Shown: positions 1-6,128 of the stretch, in pieces | Layout of the letters: each line of letters begins with the position of its first letter | Position numbering within the stretch: the stretch's first letter is position 1 | Assembly: GCA_019243895.1 (NCBI GenBank) | Contig: JAFATP010000139.1 | Coordinates: 1 to 6,845 of the forward strand | Direction: 5' to 3' | Length of the DNA: 6,845 nt | DNA from: Alphaproteobacteria bacterium | GTDB taxonomy: Bacteria; Pseudomonadota; Alphaproteobacteria; Rickettsiales; SXRF01 | Translations under genes and position numbers: made by a program | Notes under the pieces: model-generated | Told to the model about the DNA's origin: nothing | The model's input: only the letters and a program-made list of their open reading frames with translations | Database searches by the model: none

Positions 1-43
1 TGCAAGCGACGAAGCAATCTATCTTTGTTCTCTGGATTGCTTC
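1..43. repeat. Inverted arm of the edge repeat element (cut by window start)
   Basis: Positions 10-19 (CGAAGCAATC) are the reverse complement of the start of the direct repeats further right. The 9 bases at 11-19 pair perfectly with 35-43, and the outer part (1-8 against about 48-55) pairs with one mismatch, leaving a 15-nt loop at 20-34. The arm looks truncated by the window edge. Elements built on an ATTGCTTCG...CGCAATGAC core are familiar as dispersed palindromic intergenic repeats in many bacterial genomes. Membership in a named family cannot be confirmed here. No T-run follows the stem on either strand, so it is not an obvious intrinsic terminator for pyrB. Confidence 0.6.
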
Positions 44-64
44 ACTGCGCTCGCAATGACGGTA
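34..64. repeat. 31-bp direct repeat, copy A
   Basis: It begins GGATTGCTTC and ends GCAATGACGGTA. It matches copy B (73-103) at 29 of 31 positions by eye and also serves as the 3' arm of the hairpin with positions 1-19. The copy is itself partly self-complementary (ATTGC near the start, GCAAT near the end). It lies just downstream of the pyrB stop codon in non-coding DNA. Confidence 0.75.
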
Positions 65-72
65 ACCCCTCC

Positions 73-103
73 GGATTGCTTCGCTGCGTTCGCAATGACG
101 GTA
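73..103. repeat. 31-bp direct repeat, copy B
   Basis: This is the second copy, 39 bp after copy A, differing only at positions 83 and 89 of the window. An 8-bp spacer (65-72) separates the copies. Its right end is 20 bp from the pyrB stop codon. Two near-identical copies this close suggest recent tandem duplication or nested insertion of a small non-coding element. Confidence 0.75.
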
Positions 104-123
104 TTGACACCCGGCGGGCGCGC

Positions 124-1086
124 TCATTGCATCACCTCCGTCGCCGATAGCACCTCAAGCACCGCCTGGCGCACCGCCACGCCTATCTCCACCTGGTCCA
201 GGATAACGCTGCGGTGGATGTCGTCGGCCAGCTCGGTGTCGATCTCCACGCCGCGGTTGATCGGCCCGGGATGCATAATCAGCGCGTCCGGCTTGGCGTA
301 GGAGAGCTTCTCGCGGTCCAGCCCGTAAAAATGGAAGTATTCGCGGATGCTGGGAATGAAATTGCCCTGCATGCGCTCCAATTGCAGCCGCAGCATCATG
401 ATGATGTCGCAACCCTTCAGCCCCTCCCGCATGTCGTGAAAGGCTTCCACGCCGAACGCTTCAGGATAGGGGATCATCAGGGTGGGCGGCGCCACCACGC
501 GCACTTTTGCCCCCAGTAGCGTCAGCAGCCGCATATTGGAGCGCGCCACGCGGCTGTGCAGGATATCGCCGCAGATGACGATGATCAGCCCCCCGATGCG
601 CCCCTTGTGGCGGCGGATGGTCAGCGCATCCAGCAGCGCCTGGGTGGGGTGTTCATGGCAGCCGTCGCCGCCGTTGATGACGGCGCAGTTGACCTTCCGC
701 GCCAGCAGGTGCACCGCACCGCTTTCCGGGTGCCGCACGGCGATGATGTCCGGGTGCATGGCGTTCAGCGTCATCGCGGTGTCGATCAGCGTCTCTCCTT
801 TTTTCGCCGAGGAATTGGAGACGGACATGTTGATCACGTCCATGCCCAGCCGCTTGCCCGCCAGCTCGAACGAGGTGCGGGTGCGGGTGGAGCTTTCATA
901 AAAAAGATTGATCAGCGTGCGGCCGCGCAGAATGGCGTGTTTCTTGTCGGCGGCGCGATTTTTCTCGATATAGCTTTCGGCAAGGTCCAGCAGCAACCGC
1001 GCGTCTTCCTGGGAAAGTCCTTCGATTCCCAACAGGTTCCGGTGCACGAAACGATGAGAGGAAGTGGCGGCTCGCGTGGCAGTCAT
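124..1086 (-). CDS. pyrB: Aspartate carbamoyltransferase catalytic subunit (PyrB)
   Basis: It condenses carbamoyl phosphate with L-aspartate to N-carbamoyl-L-aspartate, the committed cytoplasmic step of de novo pyrimidine synthesis. From the ATG at 1084-1086 the product is 320 aa, normal for the family. Visible signatures are the carbamoyl-phosphate loop STRTRTSFE (66-74), the Ser/Lys loop SSAKKGET (92-99), [14 protein letters not shown] (140-153), [12 protein letters not shown] (173-184), the arginine segment MLRLQLERM (231-239) and the closing loop [11 protein letters not shown] (272-282). All expected active-site motifs are present. The frame stays open upstream to a TTG at 1122 and an ATG at 1098. 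The 1086 start is preferred because GGTGGGG lies directly upstream and the extra N-terminal residues do not look like family sequence. pyrC, often next to pyrB in alphaproteobacteria, is not within the 123 bp downstream, where only repeats are found. Confidence 0.97.
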   Translation of the reverse strand: MTATRAATSSHRFVHRNLLGIEGLSQEDARLLLDLAESYIEKNRAADKKHAILRGRTLINLFYESSTRTRTSFELAGKRLGMDVINMSVSNSSAKKGETLIDTAMTLNAMHPDIIAVRHPESGAVHLLARKVNCAVINGGDGCHEHPTQALLDALTIRRHKGRIGGLIIVICGDILHSRVARSNMRLLTLLGAKVRVVAPPTLMIPYPEAFGVEAFHDMREGLKGCDIIMMLRLQLERMQGNFIPSIREYFHFYGLDREKLSYAKPDALIMHPGPINRGVEIDTELADDIHRSVILDQVEIGVAVRQAVLEVLSATEVMQ

Positions 1087-1120
1087 GCACCCCACCATAG
1101 AAGGGTTTACCAACGCGATC

Positions 1121-1134
1121 AACGGTTAAGCGTT
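1121..1134. promoter_or_regulatory. Near-palindrome in the pyrB / lipoprotein divergent gap
   Basis: The 14-mer AACGGTTAAGCGTT equals its reverse complement at 12 of 14 positions, with mismatches only at 1125 and 1130. It sits between the two divergent genes and 1 bp upstream of the proposed -35 box of the lipoprotein gene, a natural place for an operator. No regulator can be named from the sequence. Confidence 0.35.
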
Positions 1135-1135
1135 A

Positions 1136-1165
1136 TTGACGCAAGCCGCGCTTTACCGCTATCTT
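1136..1165 (+). promoter_or_regulatory. Candidate sigma70-type promoter of the TPR lipoprotein gene
   Basis: TTGACG (1136-1141, 5 of 6 to consensus) is followed after 18 bp by TATCTT (1160-1165, 4 of 6). This would start transcription near 1172, leaving a leader of about 30 nt before the ATG at 1201. A 6-bp inverted repeat, CGCAAG (1140-1145) and CTTGCG (1163-1168), brackets the spacer and could be an operator. A weak ribosome site AAAGG (1186-1190) lies 10 nt before the start codon. Confidence 0.45.
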
Positions 1166-1200
1166 GCGCTTTTCCGCCACACCCGAAAGGCCGCCATCCG

Positions 1201-2451
1201 ATGATTCGTCCGCCACACGCCCTGCTTATCCTCGCGCCGTTATTGCTCACCGCCTGCGGAAAAGAAGCCGGGGGGGTGATCCCGGACGCGAAAGCCTATC
1301 TATCCTCCATGGACGGGCCCAACGTGCCCACCATGAGCGAAACGCTGCTGAAAAGCGCGCAGGACTCGGAAGAAGCCGGAAACTTCGCGGCCGCGGCGCA
1401 ATATTATCAGCAGCTGGCGGAGAAATATCCGGACAACAAGGAGTATAAAATCGCGCTGGCGGATGCCTACCGCCGCGGCGGCGATCCGGACCGCGCCTTG
1501 AGCGTATATGATGCGGTGCTGGGACAGGATCCGTCTTCCATCCATGCCAAGGAAGGCAAAGGCCTGGCGCTGCTGCAAAAGGGCGATACGTCCGGAGCCG
1601 AAACCATGCTTTCGCAGACGCGCGCCGCTTCGCATGACTGGCGCTCCGCCAACGCGCTGGGCGTGATTGCCGCCAGCAGGCAGGATATGACCGGCGCGCG
1701 CGGGTATTTCGAGGAAGCGTTGCGCGCCAGCCCCGGCAATGCCTCCGTGCTGAACAATATGGGACTCTCCCAGGCGTTCAATCATGATTTCGATGCCGCC
1801 ATCGCCACCATGGGGCAGGCTCAGGCCGCCAGCGTCGCGCATCCCGCGCTGCACCAGCAGGTGGATCTGAACACCGCGCTGGTATACGCCTCCGCCGGCA
1901 AGCTGGAAAACGCCGAGGCCATCGCCCAGCGTTATTTCCAGGGCGCGGCGCTGGACAACAACCTGGGCTTTTACGCGCACCTGGCGCATGACGACCAGCT
2001 CGCCAAAACCTATCTGAACATGGCGCTCACCCAGAATAAAACATTTTACCAGCGCGCGTGGAACAACCTGGAGGCGCTGAATTCGGACTCGCAAAGCATT
2101 CAGCGCAGCCCCACCGAGAAAACGCTGACCATTGCGCCCGCGGAAACCAAACCGGCGGAAACCAAACCGGCGGAGATGCCCACCGCCGCCGCACCGCCGG
2201 AGAAGAAGGCAGCGGTCACGGCGGTGTCTGCGCCAGTTCCTGCTGCCGCCCCGACCCCTGCTCTTTCGCCTGCTCCCGCGCCCGTTGCCGCTACGCCGCC
2301 GCCCGCACCAACCGCAACGGCGCTACCCATGCCGCCGCTGGTGCCGGCGCCGGAGTCGCCGGCCCCGCACCGCGCTGTCAAGCCGACGCCACACAAGCCG
2401 GAAAACGGGTTCGATTCGCTGGGCAACTGGGTCGGCTCCATCTTCGACTGA
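1201..2451 (+). CDS. TPR-repeat outer-membrane lipoprotein, TadD-like
   Basis: This 416-aa protein has a lipoprotein signal (residues 1-18) ending in the lipobox LTAC, with Cys19 as the lipidation site. Gly at +2 predicts outer-membrane sorting by the Lol rule. Residues about 49-290 form six or seven TPR-like helix pairs, for example AAAAQYYQQLAEKYPDN (63-79), ALADAYRRGGDPDRALSVYD (85-104), ARGYFEEALRASPGN (166-180) and VLNNMGLSQAFNHDFDAAI (183-201). Residues about 311-400 are a Pro/Ala-rich, probably disordered linker with an AETKP tandem. The last residues, GFDSLGNWVGSIFD, are a distinct aromatic tail. The repeat region resembles TadD-type pilus-assembly lipoproteins, but no tad genes are in view, so a scaffold role at the outer membrane is inference. 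The frame is open far upstream, antisense to pyrB. The ATG at 1201 is chosen because the signal peptide begins exactly there. The TetR gene follows 67 bp downstream. Confidence 0.87.
   Translation: MIRPPHALLILAPLLLTACGKEAGGVIPDAKAYLSSMDGPNVPTMSETLLKSAQDSEEAGNFAAAAQYYQQLAEKYPDNKEYKIALADAYRRGGDPDRALSVYDAVLGQDPSSIHAKEGKGLALLQKGDTSGAETMLSQTRAASHDWRSANALGVIAASRQDMTGARGYFEEALRASPGNASVLNNMGLSQAFNHDFDAAIATMGQAQAASVAHPALHQQVDLNTALVYASAGKLENAEAIAQRYFQGAALDNNLGFYAHLAHDDQLAKTYLNMALTQNKTFYQRAWNNLEALNSDSQSIQRSPTEKTLTIAPAETKPAETKPAEMPTAAAPPEKKAAVTAVSAPVPAAAPTPALSPAPAPVAATPPPAPTATALPMPPLVPAPESPAPHRAVKPTPHKPENGFDSLGNWVGSIFD
2140..2169 (+). repeat. In-frame 15-bp tandem repeat in the lipoprotein linker
   Basis: GCGGAAACCAAACCG occurs twice back to back (2140-2154, 2155-2169), followed by a partial third unit up to 2174. 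It encodes AETKP twice (residues 314-323) and then AE. The two copies are identical at the DNA level, which suggests recent slippage. The unit is a multiple of 3, so length changes would keep the frame. Confidence 0.85.
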
Positions 2452-2457
2452 TATAAT
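2452..2457 (+). promoter_or_regulatory. Perfect TATAAT just after the lipoprotein stop
   Basis: A full -10 consensus begins at the base after the TGA (2449-2451), in an A/T-rich stretch (2451-2487) that stands out from the GC-rich surroundings. No good -35 lies 16-18 bp upstream. A weaker alternative is TTGCAT (2458-2463) with AATGAT (2481-2486), spacer 17 bp. Either would give the TetR gene its own promoter. Confidence 0.35.
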
Positions 2458-2486
2458 TTGCATTTGTAAAATTTGTGGTTAATGAT

Positions 2487-2512
2487 TGCCCGATGAAGCG
2501 TGCATCGGGGCA
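2487..2512. promoter_or_regulatory. Inverted repeat over the TetR translation start region
   Basis: CCCGATG (2489-2495) and CATCGGG (2503-2509) are perfect 7-bp inverted arms around a 7-nt loop. TG (2487-2488) and CA (2511-2512) extend the stem to 9 bp with one bulged G. The right arm contains GGGG (2507-2510), the likely Shine-Dalgarno of the TetR gene, 8 nt before its ATG. As DNA, the symmetry suits a dimeric TetR-type repressor. As RNA, the hairpin would hide the ribosome site. No T-run follows, so a terminator is unlikely. Confidence 0.5.
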
Positions 2513-2518
2513 GAAGGC

Positions 2519-3163
2519 ATGAGCAGCGCCACCAGCGCCAACACCAAGCGCGACCGGCTGATTGAGTCCGCCGCCGTGCTGTTCCACCGGCACGGCATGA
2601 TCTCCACCTCATTGGCGGACATCGCCAAGCACGCCGAAATTCCCATCGGCAACGTGTATTATTATTTTAAAACCAAGGATGAGCTGGCCATGGCCGCGCT
2701 GGAAAAGCGCCGCCGAGCGCTGGAGGAGATTTACACCTTCCTTGACGACAGCCTGGACGACCCGCGCGAGCGGCTGATCCACGTGGTGCGGTTCTTCGAT
2801 AAGGTGAAGGAGGAATATGCGCGGCACGGTTGCCCGGTGTATCGCATGATCGCCGATGCCGGCGAAAGCGACAAGGAAGGCGTGGGCAACGCCGCCGCCG
2901 GCATTTACGGCCAATTCGTGGATTGGGCGGAGCGCCAGTTTCACGTGCTGGGCCATGGCGCGGAGGCCAGGCCACATGCGCTGACCCTGCTTGCGGGCAT
3001 TCAGGGAGCGGCGGTGATGGCCAAATCCTTCGGCAATCCCCACATCATGGCCAATGAGATCGAACGCCTCGCGGCGTGGCTTTCCGCCCTGCCCAACAAG
3101 CGCATCTTCCTCGGCAAGGCCGGGGCCGGAAAGCGCGGCAGCCCGTCACAGGACGCCGCATAA
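2519..3163 (+). CDS. TetR/AcrR-family transcriptional regulator
   Basis: This 214-aa protein is of usual TetR length. The N-terminal DNA-binding domain spans residues about 10-57: helix 1 RDRLIESAAVLFHRHG (11-26), then the helix-turn-helix TSLADIAKHAEIPIGNVYYYFKTKDEL (30-56), with the family's YYYF-K-KDEL signature. The rest is the all-helical ligand and dimer domain. Its GCPVYRMIADAGESD (104-118) resembles the GCP motif of the LmrA/YxaF-type C-terminal domain. The effector is unknown. The ATG at 2519 is chosen because TetR helix 1 normally begins about 10 residues in. A TTG at 2486 would add 11 unlikely residues and run through the palindrome. The gene follows the lipoprotein gene on the same strand and converges with the Sua5-type gene across 30 bp. 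Autoregulation through the upstream inverted repeat is a reasonable inference, and no adjacent efflux pump or enzyme marks its target. Confidence 0.93.
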   Translation: MSSATSANTKRDRLIESAAVLFHRHGMISTSLADIAKHAEIPIGNVYYYFKTKDELAMAALEKRRRALEEIYTFLDDSLDDPRERLIHVVRFFDKVKEEYARHGCPVYRMIADAGESDKEGVGNAAAGIYGQFVDWAERQFHVLGHGAEARPHALTLLAGIQGAAVMAKSFGNPHIMANEIERLAAWLSALPNKRIFLGKAGAGKRGSPSQDAA

Positions 3164-3193
3164 GCATACGCGCGCGGCGGTATATTGCATTCT

Positions 3194-4129
3194 TTATTTA
3201 TCCCGCCGGCTTGCCCGCATCAACCGGTCGTTGATCGCGGCGCCCAGCCCTTCCTGCGGAACCGGCATGGCGGCGATGCCCGTGAAATCTTTTTGATCCA
3301 GCCTGCGCAGATAGGCAAAAAGATTCGCCGCGGCTTCCTTCACATCCCCCGCTTCGCTCAAATTCAGCATATATGCCGCCCCCGTTAGCGGCTGCGGCCC
3401 GAACGCCAGCAAAGCCTCGCCGGGCCGCACGGAATCGGCGTTTAGCCGCAGCGGCAGCGTCGGCGCATAATGGCTTTGCAGCATGCCGGGCGCGGCGATT
3501 CCCGCATCTTTCCCGGCGCGCGCCACTTCCCGCCCCAGCACGCGCGACAGCGCTTCCGCCGTCACCGCGCCGGAACGCAACAGCAGCGGCGCATCGCCGG
3601 AAAGATCCACCACGGTGGATTCCAGACCCACCTCGCACGGCCCGCCATCCAGAACCGGGACGCCATCCCCGAATTCCGCGCGCACATGCGCGGCGGCGGT
3701 GGGGCTGATGCGCCCGGAACGGTTGGCGCTCGGCGCCGCCAGCGGCAATCCCGCCGCCTCCAGCAACGCGCGCGCCAGCGGGTGCGCAGGCACACGCACC
3801 GCCAACGTCGGCAGGCCGGCGCTGGCCAGCAGCGCCACCCGCGAATCCTGCGCGCGCGGCAGCACCAGCGTCAGTGGCCCCGGCCAGAAGGCATCGGCCA
3901 GCGCTTCGGCGGGCGCGTTCCACCGCACCTGCGCGCGCGCCGCACCCGGCGCAGCGAAATGCACGATCAGCGGATTGAAGCGCGGCCGCGACTTCATCGC
4001 ATAAATCTCCGCCACCGCGCGCTCATTCAGCGCGTTGGCGCCCAGCCCGTACACCGTCTCGGTGGGAAACGCCACGAGGCCGCCTTGCTGAATTATGTGC
4101 ACTGCATCATGTAGTAGTGTGGTTGACAT
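3194..4129 (-). CDS. tsaC: L-threonylcarbamoyladenylate synthase, two-domain Sua5 type
   Basis: It makes threonylcarbamoyl-AMP from threonine, bicarbonate and ATP, the first step of the universal tRNA modification t6A37 in the cytoplasm. The 311-aa length is that of the Sua5 form (YrdC domain plus C-terminal Sua5 domain), not the short TsaC form of about 190 aa. Visible YrdC motifs are PTETVYGLG (22-30), KSRPRFNPL (46-54), WPGPLTLVL (82-90), APSANRSG (132-139), GLESTVVD (168-175) and RSGAVT (185-190). The linker motif PGMLQSHYAP (214-223) leads into the Sua5 domain, which ends with GAAINDRLMRAS (296-307). The start ATG (4127-4129) has only a weak ribosome site (AGTGG). It is divergent from the ParA-type gene with 57 bp between start codons, and its start codon overlaps that gene's proposed -35 box. 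It is complete and expected to be essential. Confidence 0.95.
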   Translation of the reverse strand: MSTTLLHDAVHIIQQGGLVAFPTETVYGLGANALNERAVAEIYAMKSRPRFNPLIVHFAAPGAARAQVRWNAPAEALADAFWPGPLTLVLPRAQDSRVALLASAGLPTLAVRVPAHPLARALLEAAGLPLAAPSANRSGRISPTAAAHVRAEFGDGVPVLDGGPCEVGLESTVVDLSGDAPLLLRSGAVTAEALSRVLGREVARAGKDAGIAAPGMLQSHYAPTLPLRLNADSVRPGEALLAFGPQPLTGAAYMLNLSEAGDVKEAAANLFAYLRRLDQKDFTGIAAMPVPQEGLGAAINDRLMRASRRDK

Positions 4130-4152
4130 AAGCCACTAAATCTGGTTGTAAC
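4123..4152 (+). promoter_or_regulatory. Candidate promoter of the ParA-type gene
   Basis: A perfect TTGACA (4123-4128) is followed after 18 bp by TGTAAC (4147-4152, 4 of 6 to TATAAT). The -35 box lies within the first codons of the divergent Sua5-type gene, so polymerase here could interfere with that gene's initiation. A second -10-like TAGAAT (4155-4160, 5 of 6) lacks a well-spaced -35. A good ribosome site, GGAAAGGG (4173-4180), sits 6 nt before the ATG at 4187. Confidence 0.5.
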
Positions 4153-4186
4153 GATAGAATACATCACGATTTGGAAAGGGATTGAT

Positions 4187-4879
4187 ATGAAAGTCATCAC
4201 CATCGCGCAACAAAAAGGCGGGGCCGGTAAAACCACCGTCGCCGCGCATGTGGCGGTGGCGCTGAGCCAGAAAGGCCGGCGCGTGGCGGTGATCGATATC
4301 GATCCGCAAGGCAGCCTCAGCTGCTGGCACGGCATTCGCCAGGAGCGCTTCGGCGAAGGCTACACCGGCCTCACCTTCGCCGCCGTCACCGGCTGGCGGG
4401 TGGCGGGCGAAGTGGCGCGGCTGAAACGCAACCATGATTACGTCATCATCGACAGCCCGCCGCATATCGAGACCGAGGCGCGCGCCGCCATCCGCGTGGC
4501 CGACCTCATTTTAATCCCCGTGCAGCCGAGCCCCACGGATTTATGGGCCAGCAAGGCCACCATCGATCTGGCCAAAGCGGAAAACATTCCGGTGCGCGTG
4601 CTGCTGAACCGCGTTCCGGCGCATTCCAAGCTGGCCGCCGCCGTGGCCCAGCAACTGCCGCAGCTGGCAGACACGATGCTCGGCAACCGCGTGTTGTTCG
4701 CCTCGGCGCTGATGGAAGGCCGCAGCGCCACCGAGCTTGATCCCGCCAGCCCCGCCGCGCTGGAAGTAAAAAGCCTGGTCAAGGAAATCCTCGCCATGCT
4801 GGAACCGCCGGAGGAAGAAGAGGCAACGGAAGAAAAAGGAAAAGCGGCGAAATCCCCCAAGGAACACGCAACGGCTTAA
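4187..4879 (+). CDS. parA: Small ParA-family ATPase, no ParB in view
   Basis: This 230-aa single-domain ATPase is of the type that partitions plasmids, chromosomes or protein cargo by ATP-dependent nucleoid binding. The deviant Walker A KGGAGKTT (10-17) has the signature Lys10 as well as Lys15. Walker A' is VIDIDPQGS (35-43) and switch II is IIDSPP (87-92). The IPVQPSPTDLWASKATIDL block (110-128), RVLLNRV (137-143) and NRVLFASALMEGR (167-179) match small, plasmid-type ParAs that lack an N-terminal DNA-binding domain. After the fold ends near residue 205 comes a charged tail, an acidic run (EEEEATEE, 209-216) then a basic one (KGKAAKSPK, 217-225). A strong ribosome site supports the start. No ParB, parS cluster or replication gene is in the window, so the cargo is unknown. 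MinD is unlikely because no amphipathic membrane helix is seen at the C-terminus. The gene ends 4 bp before the convergent monooxygenase stop. Confidence 0.92.
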   Translation: MKVITIAQQKGGAGKTTVAAHVAVALSQKGRRVAVIDIDPQGSLSCWHGIRQERFGEGYTGLTFAAVTGWRVAGEVARLKRNHDYVIIDSPPHIETEARAAIRVADLILIPVQPSPTDLWASKATIDLAKAENIPVRVLLNRVPAHSKLAAAVAQQLPQLADTMLGNRVLFASALMEGRSATELDPASPAALEVKSLVKEILAMLEPPEEEEATEEKGKAAKSPKEHATA

Positions 4880-4883
4880 TTCC

Positions 4884-6092
4884 TCATCCCTCCCGCATCA
4901 GCTTCGGCACGTCGCCGGTGAGGCCCATAGCGTGGCGCATGAAAAACCGCTTCAGCGCCGGCATGTGCGACACCGCCCATAAGCCCGCGCCCCGCGCCAG
5001 CTGCACAGGCGCCAGCTGGTTGGAGAACAGGCGGTTCAGCCCGTCCGTCACCGTGAGCATGGTGAGGTTGTCGAAGCGCCGCCAGCGCTGGTAGTGGCTC
5101 AGCACCTCTTGACTGCCTATATCCAGCCCCAGCGCGAAACGCTCGGCGATCAGCTCCACCAGCACCGCCACGTCGCGGAATCCCAGATTCACCCCCTGCC
5201 CGGCGATGGGGTGAATGGCGTGGGCGGCATCGCCCACCAAACACAGGCGCGGAGCGATGTAGCGCCGCGCATGCATGGCGCTTAAGGGATAGGAAAAGCG
5301 CGGCCCCTCCAGCGTGATTGCGCCCAGATAATCGCCCACCCGCTCGCGGATCTCGTGGGCGCATTCCTGGTTCGGCAACTGCAGGAACACCGGCGCATCG
5401 CGGCGCGCTTCCGTCCACACCAGCGAGGAGCGGTTGCCCGTCATCGGCAGCACGGCGAACGGCCCGGCGGGCAGGAAGCGCTCCTGCGCCAGGCCGCCAT
5501 GCGGCTTTTCATGCGCGATGGTGCAGACGATGGCTGTCTGCCCGTAATCGGTTTCCAGCACGGGGATGTCTGCCAGCTCCCGCGCGCGCGATTGCTTGCC
5601 GTCCGCCGCCGCCAGCAGCTGCGCCCGCAGCGCGCCGCGATTTTTGCATTGCACGGTGACGCCGCCCTCGTCCGCCGTCAGGTGTGTCAGTTCCTCCGGC
5701 GCGGCGACAGCAAGGTTCGGCAGCGCCTCGGCCGCCTGCGCCAGCGCCCAGCGGATATGCCGGTTTTCGACGATCCAGCCGAACGGCTCGCTGTCCACCT
5801 CGCGGTGATCGTAATGCAGGAACAGCGGCGAATGGCCGTCGGAAACGCGAATGTCCCAGATCGGCTGCGCATAAGGCAGCAGGTTTTCCCACACGCCGAG
5901 GCGGGCCAGCAGGCGCGACGAGCCGCGCGCAATCGCGCTCACCCTGCCGTCAAACGCAGCATCCAGCTGCGCCGCCATCGGCGTGCGCTCCAGCAGCATC
6001 ACGCTCACGCCCGCGCGCGCCAGCCCGATGCCGAGGCTCAACCCCACCATGCCGCCGCCGGCGATAATGATATTTGCGTCCCATTGGCGCAT
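4884..6092 (-). CDS. UbiH/UbiF/COQ6-family FAD-dependent ubiquinone hydroxylase
   Basis: This 402-aa class A flavoprotein monooxygenase, of normal family length, hydroxylates the ring of a ubiquinone precursor using FAD, O2 and NAD(P)H. Features in order: Rossmann motif IIIAGGGMVGLSLGIGLA (8-25) with the acidic strand end LLER (33-36), the FDGRVSAIA segment (47-55), the DG motif AAADG (161-165), LAQERFLPAGPFAVLP (201-216), the GD motif LCLVGDAAHAIHPIAGQGVNLG (283-304), and the family C-terminal end MGLTGDVPKLM (389-399). All FAD motifs are intact. Which ring carbon it attacks (UbiH, UbiF or UbiL type) cannot be told from sequence alone, so no symbol is given. The ATG at 6090-6092 is chosen because the FAD fold starts within 7 residues. 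The open frame continues upstream to 6257 but encodes no recognisable sequence and overlaps the neighbouring gene. The ribosome site is poor, so translation may be leaderless. Confidence 0.93.
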   Translation of the reverse strand: MRQWDANIIIAGGGMVGLSLGIGLARAGVSVMLLERTPMAAQLDAAFDGRVSAIARGSSRLLARLGVWENLLPYAQPIWDIRVSDGHSPLFLHYDHREVDSEPFGWIVENRHIRWALAQAAEALPNLAVAAPEELTHLTADEGGVTVQCKNRGALRAQLLAAADGKQSRARELADIPVLETDYGQTAIVCTIAHEKPHGGLAQERFLPAGPFAVLPMTGNRSSLVWTEARRDAPVFLQLPNQECAHEIRERVGDYLGAITLEGPRFSYPLSAMHARRYIAPRLCLVGDAAHAIHPIAGQGVNLGFRDVAVLVELIAERFALGLDIGSQEVLSHYQRWRRFDNLTMLTVTDGLNRLFSNQLAPVQLARGAGLWAVSHMPALKRFFMRHAMGLTGDVPKLMREG

Positions 6093-6128
6093 GGGCCAAA
6101 CGTAACAGCAACCCGGCGGCGCGGCAAC

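Noticed and set aside
1126..1140. CtrA-like site TTAA-N7-TGAC
   Set aside because: Only the first half fits TTAA-N7-TTAA and the second half matches 2 of 4, so it is likely chance.
556..1200. Long open frame on the plus strand antisense to pyrB, continuous with the lipoprotein frame
   Set aside because: It is antisense to intact pyrB, has no recognisable protein features, and the true gene clearly begins with the signal peptide at 1201. GC-rich DNA commonly leaves such frames open.
1300..2094. 264-residue minus-strand open frame inside the lipoprotein gene
   Set aside because: It mirrors codon positions of the TPR gene and shows no domain or ribosome site. The plus strand has a lipobox and TPR repeats.
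3164..3193. Possible bidirectional terminator in the TetR / Sua5-type convergent gap
   Set aside because: ATAC (3166-3169) and GTAT (3180-3183) form only a 4-bp stem with a bulged continuation, and the T-rich part is not directly after it.
3470..4114. Plus-strand open frames of 173-214 residues, and a 241-residue minus-strand frame, within the Sua5-type gene
   Set aside because: They are Arg/Ala/Pro-rich shadow translations of a gene whose real frame has all YrdC and Sua5 motifs.
4151..4170. Direct repeat ACGAT-N10-ACGAT before the ParA-type gene as a possible parS or iteron
   Set aside because: There are only two 5-bp copies, too short and too few to support a partition or replication site.
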